Assembly: GCA_017526785.1 (NCBI GenBank)
Contig: JAFXQV010000011.1
Location: 1 to 51,137 of the forward strand
DNA: 51,137 bases
DNA from: Oscillibacter sp.
GTDB lineage: Bacteria; Bacillota; Clostridia; Oscillospirales; Oscillospiraceae
Direction: 5' to 3'
Part shown: one piece after another, positions 13,136-21,385 of the stretch
Position numbering within the stretch: the first letter of the stretch is position 1
Layout of the letters: each line of letters starts with the position of its first letter
Made by a program: the position numbers and the translations under genes
Notes under the pieces: model-generated
Databases searched by the model: none
What the model was told of the DNA's origin: nothing
The model's input: the letters and a program-made list of their open reading frames with translations, nothing else

Positions 13136-14455
13136 TTATGATTCCCGCACAACATCGGCTTCCCGAATTTGATAGTGCCGGAATATCGGCAGGGCGTTGG
13201 GGGGGATTCGCTCCCCGGAGACCACAACCGGAACCGCCGGGGGACAGCTCACCAAGGGCGCGGCGCAAATTCGCCCTATGGCGTCCTCCACGGCCACGCG
13301 CTCATGGGGCGCGAACAATGCCCGGCGCGGTGACAGTACTGTTTCGGCGCGGGCGACGGGCAGACGCGGCCGGGGCATGCCGGGGGCGTCGTTGCCGCCG
13401 AGTGCGTCGGCGACGCGGGAGAAGTCGCCGGGGGCGTTTTCGGGCGTCGCCATCAGCACAAGGAAGTCACGGTCTGCGTACTCCCACTCGATTCCGGCGC
13501 GGCGCAGACGTTCGCACATTGTCGCCGCGTCGCCGCGAAGCGTCAGCCGGAGCGGGTCTGACGCCTCCACGTTCCAGCCGTGACGGCGTAACGTGCCGCG
13601 CAGGGCGTCGAGGCGCGAAACCGTGTCCGACAGCCGCCGGGGGTAGCCGCCGGACAGATACCCGTTGCACAAGTCCAGCGAGGCCAGCGTCAGCCATGAC
13701 GGACTGGTAGAGCCGAACAGCGCCAGCGCGCCCTTGACATGTTCCCGGAAGCGCCGGGAAACATGTAAATACGCCCCGCCCGTCAGTACCGGAAAGGTCT
13801 TGTGCGCCGAGTCACAGCACATGTCCGCGCCGAGGCCGAGCGGGTGCCGCGACGGCCGCAGGAAGCGTAAGTAAGCGCCGTGGGCGTTGTCGACAAGTAA
13901 CGGCGTGTCGAACGCGCGGCAAACGTCCGCCAGCGCGGCCACATCGGCACAGCCGCCCAAGTAGTCGGGACTTGTCAGCCAGACCGCCGCCGGGGGCGCG
14001 GACAGCCCCTCCAGCGTACGCCGCAACGCCTCCGGCGTGACCGCACAGCGGCAGAGGCTCTCCCGCGCGTCAGGCCACAGCCACACAAATTCGGCGTCGG
14101 CGAGCGCGGCGGCGTACAGCAAGGCGCGGTGGGCGTTCCGCGCCGCGACAATCACGGGCGGCGTCCCAGCCCGGCGCGCCGTCAACGCCAGATAGACCAT
14201 CGCCCGGATACACTGGCTTGACCCCTCCGTGACATAGCACGTCCGCGACGCCCCGAACAGCGCGGCGGCGTTGCGCTCACTCCGCGAAAGTATGCCGTCC
14301 GGTGCGTCGTCGTAGAGTTCGCCAGCGCCGGAAATTTCCGTAATGTCGAGCGGCTCACAGCCCAGAAACGCCACGCCCTTATGTCCGGGCATGTGAAAGC
14401 GGACAGTCCCCGACGCCGCGTAGCGCCGCACAAAGTCAAAGACGGGCGTCTCCAT
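13136..14455 (-). CDS. Orn/Lys/Arg decarboxylase-type PLP enzyme
   Basis: 439 aa, in the size range of the short Firmicute forms (YaaO-like). N-terminal RFHMPGHKG and the segment EISGAGELYDDAPDGIL are signatures of this family. PLP site: DNAHG at 189-193 and the Schiff-base lysine Lys219 in DSAHKTFPVLTGG. The reaction would be decarboxylation of an amino acid to a polyamine precursor; the substrate is not decided by eye. The start ATG overlaps the stop of the 75-aa gene by one base (TGATG), so the two are translationally coupled and belong to the SCIFF operon. The C-terminal domain is short. Confidence 0.85.
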   Translation of the reverse strand: METPVFDFVRRYAASGTVRFHMPGHKGVAFLGCEPLDITEISGAGELYDDAPDGILSRSERNAAALFGASRTCYVTEGSSQCIRAMVYLALTARRAGTPPVIVAARNAHRALLYAAALADAEFVWLWPDARESLCRCAVTPEALRRTLEGLSAPPAAVWLTSPDYLGGCADVAALADVCRAFDTPLLVDNAHGAYLRFLRPSRHPLGLGADMCCDSAHKTFPVLTGGAYLHVSRRFREHVKGALALFGSTSPSWLTLASLDLCNGYLSGGYPRRLSDTVSRLDALRGTLRRHGWNVEASDPLRLTLRGDAATMCERLRRAGIEWEYADRDFLVLMATPENAPGDFSRVADALGGNDAPGMPRPRLPVARAETVLSPRRALFAPHERVAVEDAIGRICAAPLVSCPPAVPVVVSGERIPPNALPIFRHYQIREADVVRES

Positions 14456-14682
14456 CAGTAGAACGTCTCCACGTCATCGGGGGAGACGCGCAGGGACTTG
14501 CAGAAGTTCTCGAAGCCGTCCGCGCCCTGAATCAATTCCAGTTCGTGGAATTTCCCGGTGTCGGGGTCGATGTAGCCTCCGGTCATTTCCCCGGTGCAGA
14601 TACTTTTCCGCACGGCCGGACGCTTCCCGCCGGACAAGTCAACCGTGACGGATTCCGTACGCTTCTTTCCGAAAAGCGGCAT
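14455..14682 (-). CDS. 75-aa protein in the SCIFF operon, unknown
   Basis: Starts MPLFGKKRTESVTVDLSGG and ends in ...SLRVSPDDVETFY. ATG 14682 is preceded by AAGGGGG seven bases away. It sits 16 bp behind the SCIFF maturase gene and overlaps the decarboxylase start by one base. One Cys (KSICTGEMTGGYI) and a segment YIDPDTGKFHELELI stand out, but I do not recognise a family. Tight coupling on both sides suggests it works with the decarboxylase or with the peptide pathway. Confidence 0.75.
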   Translation of the reverse strand: MPLFGKKRTESVTVDLSGGKRPAVRKSICTGEMTGGYIDPDTGKFHELELIQGADGFENFCKSLRVSPDDVETFY

Positions 14683-14698
14683 GACAATTCCCCCTTGT

Positions 14699-16075
14699 TC
14701 ACGACGTGGCGCGGGCGGCCTGTAGCATAATCGCGCACTCGATACGCTTCCGGAACAGCTCACAGCCCGCCTCGTAGACGCCCAGCACGGAGCCTGTCGC
14801 GTGATAGGCGTTGGCGGCACAGCCGCCCGAGCAGTACAGCCGCGCCCAGCAGTCGGCGCACTCCGGGCGGGCGTAGGCGTTGCAGGCGCGGAACTGTTCC
14901 CGGACGGCGCTTTCGGTGACGCCCCGCCACACGTCGCCGAGCTTGAAGGCCGCTTCCCCGACGAACTGGTGACACGGGTACAAATCCCCCGACGGCGTGA
15001 CCGCCATGTATTCCGTGCCGGAGCCACAGCCCGAAATTCGCTTGTAGACGCAGGGTCCCCCCGTCAAGTCCAACATGTAGTGGTAGAACGTCAGCGGGTG
15101 TCCGTCGCGCTCACGCCGGAGCATTTCCACGGCGAGAAGTTCGTACTGCTGTTTGACAATCTCCAAATCTTCGGCCGTCAGCGCGGCGGGGTCGCCCGGC
15201 GCACATACCACGGGTTCCATGCTCAATTCCGTGAAGCCCAAGTCCGCCATGTGAAACAGGTCTTTCGTGAAATCGGGGTTCGCGTGGGTGAACGTGCCGC
15301 GCATGTAGTAATTTTTCCCGCCCCGCGCCTGTACCAGTTTCTGGAATTTCGGCACAATCCTGTCGTAACTGCCCTGTCCGTTGTAGTCGACGCGGACGCG
15401 GTCGTGAATTTCGCGCCGTCCGTCGAGGGACAGTACCACGTTCGACATCTCGCGGTTTACGAAGTCTATCACATCGTCGTCAATCAGCACGCCGTTGGTC
15501 GTCAGCGTGAAGCGGAACCGCTTTCTGTGCGCTTTCTCCACGCTTCTGGCGTACTCCACAAGCCGCTTGACAACGCCCCAATTCATCAGCGGTTCGCCGC
15601 CGAAGAAGTCTACTTCCAGATTCGTCCGCGTCCCGGAGTGTTCCATGAGGAAGTCAAGCGCCCGTCGGCCGACCTCGTACGACATCAAAGCGCGTTCTCC
15701 GTGGTAGCGCCCCTGACTGGCGAAGCAGTACGCGCAGTTCAGGTTACAGGTATGCGCGACGTGCAGACACAGCGCTTTCACGACATCCCCGGAGCGCTCT
15801 TTGAATGTCCCGGCCATGTCCGCGAAGGTGTCCGGCGTGAACAACTGCCCGTTGTCGCGGAGCGTCCGTACGTCCGCGACACATTCCCGCAGTTCGTCGG
15901 GGGTCACGTCCGGGCGGCCTCGGTACTTCTCCGACAGCGCCGCCACGATTTCCGCTTCCGCGTGTTCCGGGAACAGCGCGATTACGTCGTAGGCCACATC
16001 GTCCACGACGTGGACGCCGCCCGAACAGGTGTCAAGAACGATGTTGTATCCGTTCAACTGGTATTGGTGAACCAT
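14699..16075 (-). CDS. scfB: SCIFF peptide maturase, radical SAM/SPASM
   Basis: 458 aa, usual length. Radical SAM cysteines Cys110-x3-Cys114-x2-Cys117 (HTCNLNCAYC), with VDFFGGEPLMNW and TLTTNGVLIDDD following as in SPASM enzymes. The C-terminal SPASM region (about 345-440) is rich in Cys (SGCGSGTEYM, LYPCHQF, CADCWARLYCSGGC) for two auxiliary Fe-S clusters. An N-terminal peptide-binding domain covers about 1-95. The enzyme links cysteine sulfur to threonine side chains in the SCIFF precursor, forming thioethers. The precursor gene lies 58 bp upstream, separated by a hairpin; GGAG stands before ATG. Confidence 0.93.
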   Translation of the reverse strand: MVHQYQLNGYNIVLDTCSGGVHVVDDVAYDVIALFPEHAEAEIVAALSEKYRGRPDVTPDELRECVADVRTLRDNGQLFTPDTFADMAGTFKERSGDVVKALCLHVAHTCNLNCAYCFASQGRYHGERALMSYEVGRRALDFLMEHSGTRTNLEVDFFGGEPLMNWGVVKRLVEYARSVEKAHRKRFRFTLTTNGVLIDDDVIDFVNREMSNVVLSLDGRREIHDRVRVDYNGQGSYDRIVPKFQKLVQARGGKNYYMRGTFTHANPDFTKDLFHMADLGFTELSMEPVVCAPGDPAALTAEDLEIVKQQYELLAVEMLRRERDGHPLTFYHYMLDLTGGPCVYKRISGCGSGTEYMAVTPSGDLYPCHQFVGEAAFKLGDVWRGVTESAVREQFRACNAYARPECADCWARLYCSGGCAANAYHATGSVLGVYEAGCELFRKRIECAIMLQAARATS

Positions 16076-16098
16076 TGAAAATCTCCATTAGCGCGGAA

Positions 16099-16123
16099 GG
16101 GACGCCCGTTGTCACGGCGTCCC
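16099..16123 (-). terminator. Hairpin between scfA and scfB
   Basis: Perfect 8-bp stem, GGGACGCC (16099-16106) with GGCGTCCC (16116-16123), in the 58-bp gap between the precursor and maturase genes. A T-run is lacking. It could reduce read-through or protect the scfA mRNA end, giving more precursor than enzyme, as is common in peptide clusters. Confidence 0.6.
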
Positions 16124-16133
16124 CGGATTCCGT

Positions 16134-16286
16134 TCAGTGTTTCTCCGTCTGGTTCTCGCACTTCTGATTGGCGACGCCGCAACTTGTCTTACAGGCCGAC
16201 TGGCAGGAAGTCTGGCACTCGCCACAGCCGCCGCGTTTGGCGCTCTCGCAGAGATTGCGCGTTTCCAGCGTTTGGATTCTTTTCAT
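16134..16286 (-). CDS. scfA: Six-cysteine ranthipeptide SCIFF precursor, with a seventh Cys
   Basis: 50 aa, not a long frame but unmistakable: MKRIQTLETRNLCESAKRGG followed by CGECQTSCQSACKTSCG and a final QKC. The spacing of the core cysteines (21, 24, 28, 32, 36, 43) is that of SCIFF. An additional Cys13 lies in the leader part, where other SCIFF peptides usually have Lys. The maturase gene follows on the same strand. The peptide is conserved throughout Clostridia; a role in quorum-type signalling has been proposed. A 17-bp-spaced promoter lies upstream, with a hairpin (CGGCGGG/CCCGCCG) in the leader. Confidence 0.93.
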   Translation of the reverse strand: MKRIQTLETRNLCESAKRGGCGECQTSCQSACKTSCGVANQKCENQTEKH

Positions 16287-16341
16287 AGTAGCCGATTCTC
16301 CGTTTCATGGATTCCCGGCGGGTTCCCGCCGATTTCCGCAC

Positions 16342-16404
16342 ATTGTAGCACAGCCGCCCGGGAAAGTCAACCCTCTTGCAAAGCCGGAATCCGTGTGCTA
16401 TACT
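16342..16404. promoter_or_regulatory. Back-to-back promoters of scfA and pcrA
   Basis: Minus strand for scfA: TTGACT (16370-16365), 17 bp, TACAAT (16347-16342). Plus strand for pcrA: TTGCAA (16376-16381), 17 bp, TATACT (16399-16404). The two -35 boxes are only five bases apart, so binding of polymerase at one should affect the other. Confidence 0.8.
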
Positions 16405-16436
16405 CTCCGTGGTAGAACATAGCGGGGGGAGACCAA

Positions 16437-18800
16437 ATGAACGACTTTCAGGAACGTTACCGCGCCGCCCGACGGCACGTCATAGAGCGGGACTTGCGGC
16501 GGCTCAATCCCATGCAGCGGCAGGCTGCCATGACCACGCAGGGGCCGCTACTGCTACTCGCCGGAGCCGGAAGCGGGAAAACAACGGTCTTAATTCAGCG
16601 CGTTTACACCTTGCTGACCTACGGAAGCGGGAGCGATTCCGAATACGTCCCGGAGTGGGCGACACTCGACGACTTGAAGTTTCTGGAACAGTTCCCGGAG
16701 ACGCCCGACGGGGAACAGTTTGAACGCGCCCGGCGTCTTTGCGCCGTGGAGCCGCCGCGCCCGTGGGAGATTTTAGCAATCACGTTCACGAACAAGGCCG
16801 CCGGGGAACTCAAGGAACGTCTGGAAGCGCGTCTCGGAAGCGTGGCGCGGGACGTGTGGGCGTCCACGTTTCACTCGGCCTGCGTGCGGATTCTGCGGCG
16901 CTATATTGAACGTATCGGCTTTGAGCGTACGTTCACGATTTACGATAACGACGACTCCCAGCGGGTCTTGAAAGCGATTGCCAAAGACTGGAATATGGAC
17001 GAGAAATCGTTTCCGGCCAGAAGCATTCTCTCCGAAATCGGCCGCGCCAAAGACCGCTTTATCAGCCCGGAAGAGTACCGGAAAGAAAGCCTCTTGGCAA
17101 AGGACTGGTATAAAAACACCATCGTCAAATTTTACGCCGAATATCAGAAGCGCCTACACGCCGCCAACGCCCTTGACTTTGACGACATTCTCTTTTACAC
17201 CGTCCAGCTTCTCCAACAGGAGCCGGAAGTCCTGCAACACTATCAACACCAGTTCCGTTACGTCCTTGTCGACGAGTATCAGGACACGAACCACATACAA
17301 GACCTGTTGACATCCCTGCTCGCCGGGGGGCGGAACAATCTGTGTGTCGTGGGCGACGACGACCAGTCGATTTACAGTTTCCGGGGCGCGAATATTGAAA
17401 ACATTTTGGGCTTTGAGGAGCGTTACCCCGACGCGAAAGTGATTCGCTTGGAGCAGAATTACCGCTCTACACAAAATATCCTCGACGCCGCCAACGCCGT
17501 GATTGCGAATAACGAAGGCCGTATGGGAAAGGAACTCTGGACGGAAAACGGACGGGGCGAAAAGGTACAGGTCAGGACGGTTCCCGATGAAAATTCGGAA
17601 GCGTTCTTTGTGGTCAACGACATTCTTTCCGGCGTCAAGGCCGGGCGCACATACCGGGATTACGTCATACTGTACCGCGTAAACGCGCAGTCGAACGCTT
17701 TGGAATACGTCATCCGGGGCAACGGCATTCCCTACCGGATTATCGGGGGCATGAAATTCTTTGACCGCGCAGAGGTCAAGGACATGCTCGCGTATCTGTG
17801 CGTAATCAACAACCGTCTGGACGATTTGCGCTTCCGGCGCATTGTGAACAATCCGCCGCGCGGAATCGGTCAAACAACGCTGGTGAAAGTCGCCACACTT
17901 GCCGAGGGACAGGGGCTGTCCCTTTACGAAGTGTTCCGCAACGCGGATATGTTCCCGGAGTTGAAATCCGTCAAGGCAAAATTATTGAAGTTCGCCGACA
18001 CGCTGGACGAACTCAAACAAAAAAGCGAAGAACTGCCTTTAGACCAGTTCTATGACCTGTTATGCGAAAAAAGCGGCTATGTCAAAATGCTGGAACAGAA
18101 AAACGATGAAGAGAGCGCCGAACGTCTGGACAACGTGCGGGAGTTGAAATCCAGTGTTTCCAGCTACATGGAGCGTGCGCCGGAGGACGCGACGTTATCC
18201 GGCTTCCTGAACGAGACCGCGCTGTACACGGACTTGGACTCCGCGGAGTTTGGGGACAACTGCCTCACGCTCATGACGATTCACGCCGCGAAAGGTCTGG
18301 AATTTCCGGTTGTGTACGTGGTGGGCATGGAGGAGGGAGTTTTTCCGCACAATAACGCCCTCTATAAAGAGGAAAGTCTGGAAGAGGAACGGCGGCTTTG
18401 TTACGTCGCCATGACCCGCGCCAAGGAGCGATTAGTTCTGACAAACGCCAGTCAAAGAATGCTGTACGGGAAGACCCGTAGCAATGACGTGTCCCGCTTT
18501 GTGGAGGAAATCCCGGAAAACCTGTTGAGATGGACAAGCGTTTCATGGAAACGACAGCCGGAACGTTCCAGTTCAGCGAACACATACGCAAGCGCCAAAG
18601 CGTCCGCGCCGTCTCCGGCTCCGAGTTTCCAAGCGCGTATGCAGGCGGGGGATTTGGTAGAGCATACCGTATTCGGGCGGGGAACCGTGGTATCCGTCAC
18701 GCCGATGGCGCGGGACGCTATGGTGGAAATCCGCTTTGACGGCTCCGGCCTGAAAAAGCTGATGTTAAATTCGGCGGGAGACCGCCTCAAAAAACTGTAA
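16437..18800 (+). CDS. pcrA: ATP-dependent DNA helicase PcrA/UvrD
   Basis: 787 aa, superfamily 1A. Q-motif LNPMQRQA and Walker A AGAGSGKT at 42-49, motif Ia TFTNKAA, motif II VDEYQDTN near 278, motif III GDDDQSIYSFRGA, motif IV LEQNYRST, motif V TIHAAKGLEFPVVYVVGMEE and motif VI CYVAMTRAKERL are all present. Residues 60-110 contain an acidic insertion (YGSGSDSEYVPEWATLDDL) not usual between motifs I and Ia. The last about 60 residues form a tudor-like C-terminal domain (GDLVEHTVFGRGTVVSV), typical of PcrA. It unwinds 3'-5' in repair and plasmid or rolling-circle replication. Confidence 0.95.
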   Translation: MNDFQERYRAARRHVIERDLRRLNPMQRQAAMTTQGPLLLLAGAGSGKTTVLIQRVYTLLTYGSGSDSEYVPEWATLDDLKFLEQFPETPDGEQFERARRLCAVEPPRPWEILAITFTNKAAGELKERLEARLGSVARDVWASTFHSACVRILRRYIERIGFERTFTIYDNDDSQRVLKAIAKDWNMDEKSFPARSILSEIGRAKDRFISPEEYRKESLLAKDWYKNTIVKFYAEYQKRLHAANALDFDDILFYTVQLLQQEPEVLQHYQHQFRYVLVDEYQDTNHIQDLLTSLLAGGRNNLCVVGDDDQSIYSFRGANIENILGFEERYPDAKVIRLEQNYRSTQNILDAANAVIANNEGRMGKELWTENGRGEKVQVRTVPDENSEAFFVVNDILSGVKAGRTYRDYVILYRVNAQSNALEYVIRGNGIPYRIIGGMKFFDRAEVKDMLAYLCVINNRLDDLRFRRIVNNPPRGIGQTTLVKVATLAEGQGLSLYEVFRNADMFPELKSVKAKLLKFADTLDELKQKSEELPLDQFYDLLCEKSGYVKMLEQKNDEESAERLDNVRELKSSVSSYMERAPEDATLSGFLNETALYTDLDSAEFGDNCLTLMTIHAAKGLEFPVVYVVGMEEGVFPHNNALYKEESLEEERRLCYVAMTRAKERLVLTNASQRMLYGKTRSNDVSRFVEEIPENLLRWTSVSWKRQPERSSSANTYASAKASAPSPAPSFQARMQAGDLVEHTVFGRGTVVSVTPMARDAMVEIRFDGSGLKKLMLNSAGDRLKKL

Positions 18801-18815
18801 AGCGACGGTGAAGCA

Positions 18816-21323
18816 ATGGAACAGTACAATATCACGGGCATGAGCTGCGCGGCGTGCAGTGCGCGTGTCGAGAAAGCGGTGTCGGGCGTGCCGGGCGTGA
18901 CGGGCGTTTCGGTCAGCCTGCTGACAAACGCCATGGGCGTGGAGGGAACCGCGTCCCCGGCGGCGATTATCGCGGCCGTCGAGAAAGCGGGCTACGGCGC
19001 GTCGCGCAAGGGCGACACAAAATCCGCGTCCATTTCCCAAGAGGAGGCCGCGTTAGAGGACAGGGAGACGCCCCGACTGATACGCCGTCTTTGCTGGTCG
19101 CTGGGCTTCCTGCTGGCGCTGATGTATGTCTCTATGGGACACCATATGTGGGGCTGGCCTCTCCCGGCGTTCTACGACGGAAACCACGTCGCGGTGGGGC
19201 TGACGGAGTTGTTACTTGCCGTGGTAGTCATGGTGATTAACCAGAAATTTTTCGTGAGCGGCTTTCGGAGCCTCTCCCACGGCGCGCCGAACATGGACAC
19301 GCTCGTTTCCATGGGTTCGGGCGCGGCGTTCGCCTACAGTACGTTCGCGCTGTTCGCCATGACGGCGGCGCAAGTCCGGGGCGACGCGGCGGCCGTCGAA
19401 CAGTGGGGCATGGAATTCTATTTTGAGTCCGCCGCCATGATTCTGACGTTAATCACCGTCGGAAAGACGCTCGAAGCGCGTTCCAAAGGCCGCACAACCG
19501 ACGCCTTAAAAAGTCTCATGAACTTAGCGCCACAGACGGCCGTTGTCGTCCGCGACGGCGCGGAGACGGAAATCCCCGTCGAACAAGTCCAGCCCGGGGA
19601 CATTTTCGCGGTGCGTCCGGGGGAACATATCCCCGTGGACGGCGTGGTTATCGACGGCGGCGGCGCGGTCGACGAGGCCGCGCTGACCGGAGAGAGTGTC
19701 CCCGTGGACAAGGTTCCCGGCGATACCGTCTCCGCCGCGACGGTCAATCGCTCCGGGTTCCTGAAATGCCGCGCGACGCGCGTTGGGGAGAATACCACGC
19801 TGTCACAGATTATCCACATGGTGTCCGACGCCGCCGCGACAAAAGCGCCCGTCGCCCGCATCGCGGACAAAATTTCCGGTATTTTCGTCCCCGTTGTGAT
19901 TGCAATTGCCTTGATAACCGCGCTTGCGTGGCTGTTGCTGGGGCGTGACGCCGGATTCGCGCTGGCGCGCGGTATTTCCGTGCTGGTGATTAGCTGTCCG
20001 TGTGCGCTGGGACTGGCCACGCCCGTGGCGATTATGGTCGGGAACGGCGTGGGCGCGAAAAACGGCGTACTCTTCAAGACCGCCGCCGCGCTCGAATCCG
20101 CCGGACGCGTGGAGATTGTCGCGCTCGACAAAACAGGCACCATTACCGAAGGGGAACCGCGTGTAACGGACGTTCTGCCGCCGGAGGGCGTCGACGAAAG
20201 CGAGTTACTGCGCCTCGCCGCCGCGCTCGAACGGCACAGCGAACACCCGCTATCGAAAGCCGTCTTACAGGCCGCGAAAGACAGAAACCTTGACATTCCG
20301 GAAGTCGCGGATTTCCGGGCGGTTCCCGGCAAGGGCTTGGCCGCCACACTGGACGGCGTGACACTGCGCGGCGGCAACGCGGACTTTGTGACGGGCGTCG
20401 ACGCGGCGCTGAAAAGCCGCGCGGAGGCGCTGTCCGGGGACGGAAAGACGCCGCTGTACTTCAGTCGTGACGGGCGCGGAATCGGCGTTATCGCCGTGGC
20501 CGACGTGCTGAAAGCCGACAGCCCGCAGGCCGTGCGCGAGTTACAGAATATGGGGCTTCGCGTCGTCATGCTGACGGGCGACAACCCGCGAACCGCCGCC
20601 GCAATCGGGCGGCAGGCCGGGGTCGACGAGGTCATAGCGGGCGTTCTCCCCGACGGCAAGGAACAGGCGGTACGGCGTCTCCAAGAACACGGACGCGTGG
20701 CCATGGTCGGCGACGGAATCAACGACGCCCCCGCACTGACCCGCGCTGACACCGGAATCGCAATCGGCGCGGGTACCGATGTCGCCATTGACGCCGCCGA
20801 CGTGGTGCTGATGAAAAACAGCCTCTTGGACGTTCCCGCCGCCATTCGGCTTAGCCGCGCCACACTGCGGAATATCCACGAGAATCTGTTCTGGGCGTTC
20901 TTCTACAACGCGGTCGGGATTCCGCTGGCTGCCGGGGCGCTGGTGCCGTTCGGGCTGACGCTTCACCCGATGTTCGGCGCGGCGGCCATGAGTTTGAGCA
21001 GCTTCTGCGTGGTCTCGAACGCGTTGCGCCTGAACCTGTTCCGGCTCTACGACAGCCGCCACGACAAACGCCGCGCCGCGCCGGAAACCGAAATCAAAGA
21101 GGAGGAATCTGTTATGGAAAAGACACTCAATATCGAGGGCATGATGTGCGAACACTGCGAGGCACGGGTCAAAAAGGCGCTGGAAGCGCTCCCGGAGGTC
21201 GAACGGGCGGCGGTCAGCCACGAGAGCGGAACGGCCGTCGTGACGCTCTCCGCGCCCGTGGACGACGCGGCGCTCAAACAGGCCGTCGAGGCGCAGGACT
21301 ACAAAGTGCTTGGCATTCAGTGA
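18816..21323 (+). CDS. copA: Copper P-type ATPase with C-terminal CopZ-like domain
   Basis: 835 aa. N-terminal heavy-metal domain with GMSCAAC (residues 8-14), eight membrane segments, TGES phosphatase loop, CPCALGLATP copper site near 393-402, phosphorylation motif DKTGTI near 437, HP motif SEHPLSKA and hinge GDGINDAPAL near 631. It exports Cu(I) from the cytosol. Unusually a second heavy-metal domain with GMMCEHC follows the last membrane helix (residues 767-835), after a charged linker. An internal Shine-Dalgarno and ATG stand exactly at its start (see 21097). Fifteen bp behind pcrA. Confidence 0.95.
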   Translation: MEQYNITGMSCAACSARVEKAVSGVPGVTGVSVSLLTNAMGVEGTASPAAIIAAVEKAGYGASRKGDTKSASISQEEAALEDRETPRLIRRLCWSLGFLLALMYVSMGHHMWGWPLPAFYDGNHVAVGLTELLLAVVVMVINQKFFVSGFRSLSHGAPNMDTLVSMGSGAAFAYSTFALFAMTAAQVRGDAAAVEQWGMEFYFESAAMILTLITVGKTLEARSKGRTTDALKSLMNLAPQTAVVVRDGAETEIPVEQVQPGDIFAVRPGEHIPVDGVVIDGGGAVDEAALTGESVPVDKVPGDTVSAATVNRSGFLKCRATRVGENTTLSQIIHMVSDAAATKAPVARIADKISGIFVPVVIAIALITALAWLLLGRDAGFALARGISVLVISCPCALGLATPVAIMVGNGVGAKNGVLFKTAAALESAGRVEIVALDKTGTITEGEPRVTDVLPPEGVDESELLRLAAALERHSEHPLSKAVLQAAKDRNLDIPEVADFRAVPGKGLAATLDGVTLRGGNADFVTGVDAALKSRAEALSGDGKTPLYFSRDGRGIGVIAVADVLKADSPQAVRELQNMGLRVVMLTGDNPRTAAAIGRQAGVDEVIAGVLPDGKEQAVRRLQEHGRVAMVGDGINDAPALTRADTGIAIGAGTDVAIDAADVVLMKNSLLDVPAAIRLSRATLRNIHENLFWAFFYNAVGIPLAAGALVPFGLTLHPMFGAAAMSLSSFCVVSNALRLNLFRLYDSRHDKRRAAPETEIKEEESVMEKTLNIEGMMCEHCEARVKKALEALPEVERAAVSHESGTAVVTLSAPVDDAALKQAVEAQDYKVLGIQ
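21097..21323 (+). other. copZ: Internal start for a free CopZ-like copper chaperone
   Basis: AAAGAGGAGG (21096-21105), eight bases, then ATG at 21114, in frame with copA (codon 767). Translation from here would give a 69-aa protein, MEKTLNIEGMMCEHCEARVK..., which is a complete CopZ with the copper motif CEHC. The site reads as a former separate copZ gene whose upstream stop codon was lost, so one mRNA could give both a long ATPase and a free chaperone. Confidence 0.65.
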
Positions 21324-21385
21324 GGCCGACGCCGGACAGGGTTTCGCACTCTGTCCGGCGCTTCATTCGCGGGAGGGAGAGAGGC

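Noticed and set aside
21146-21385. CorA with an N-terminal extension of 80 residues
   Set aside because: The extension overlaps copA in another frame and is Arg/Gly-rich shadow sequence; GGGAGAGAGG decides for ATG 21386.
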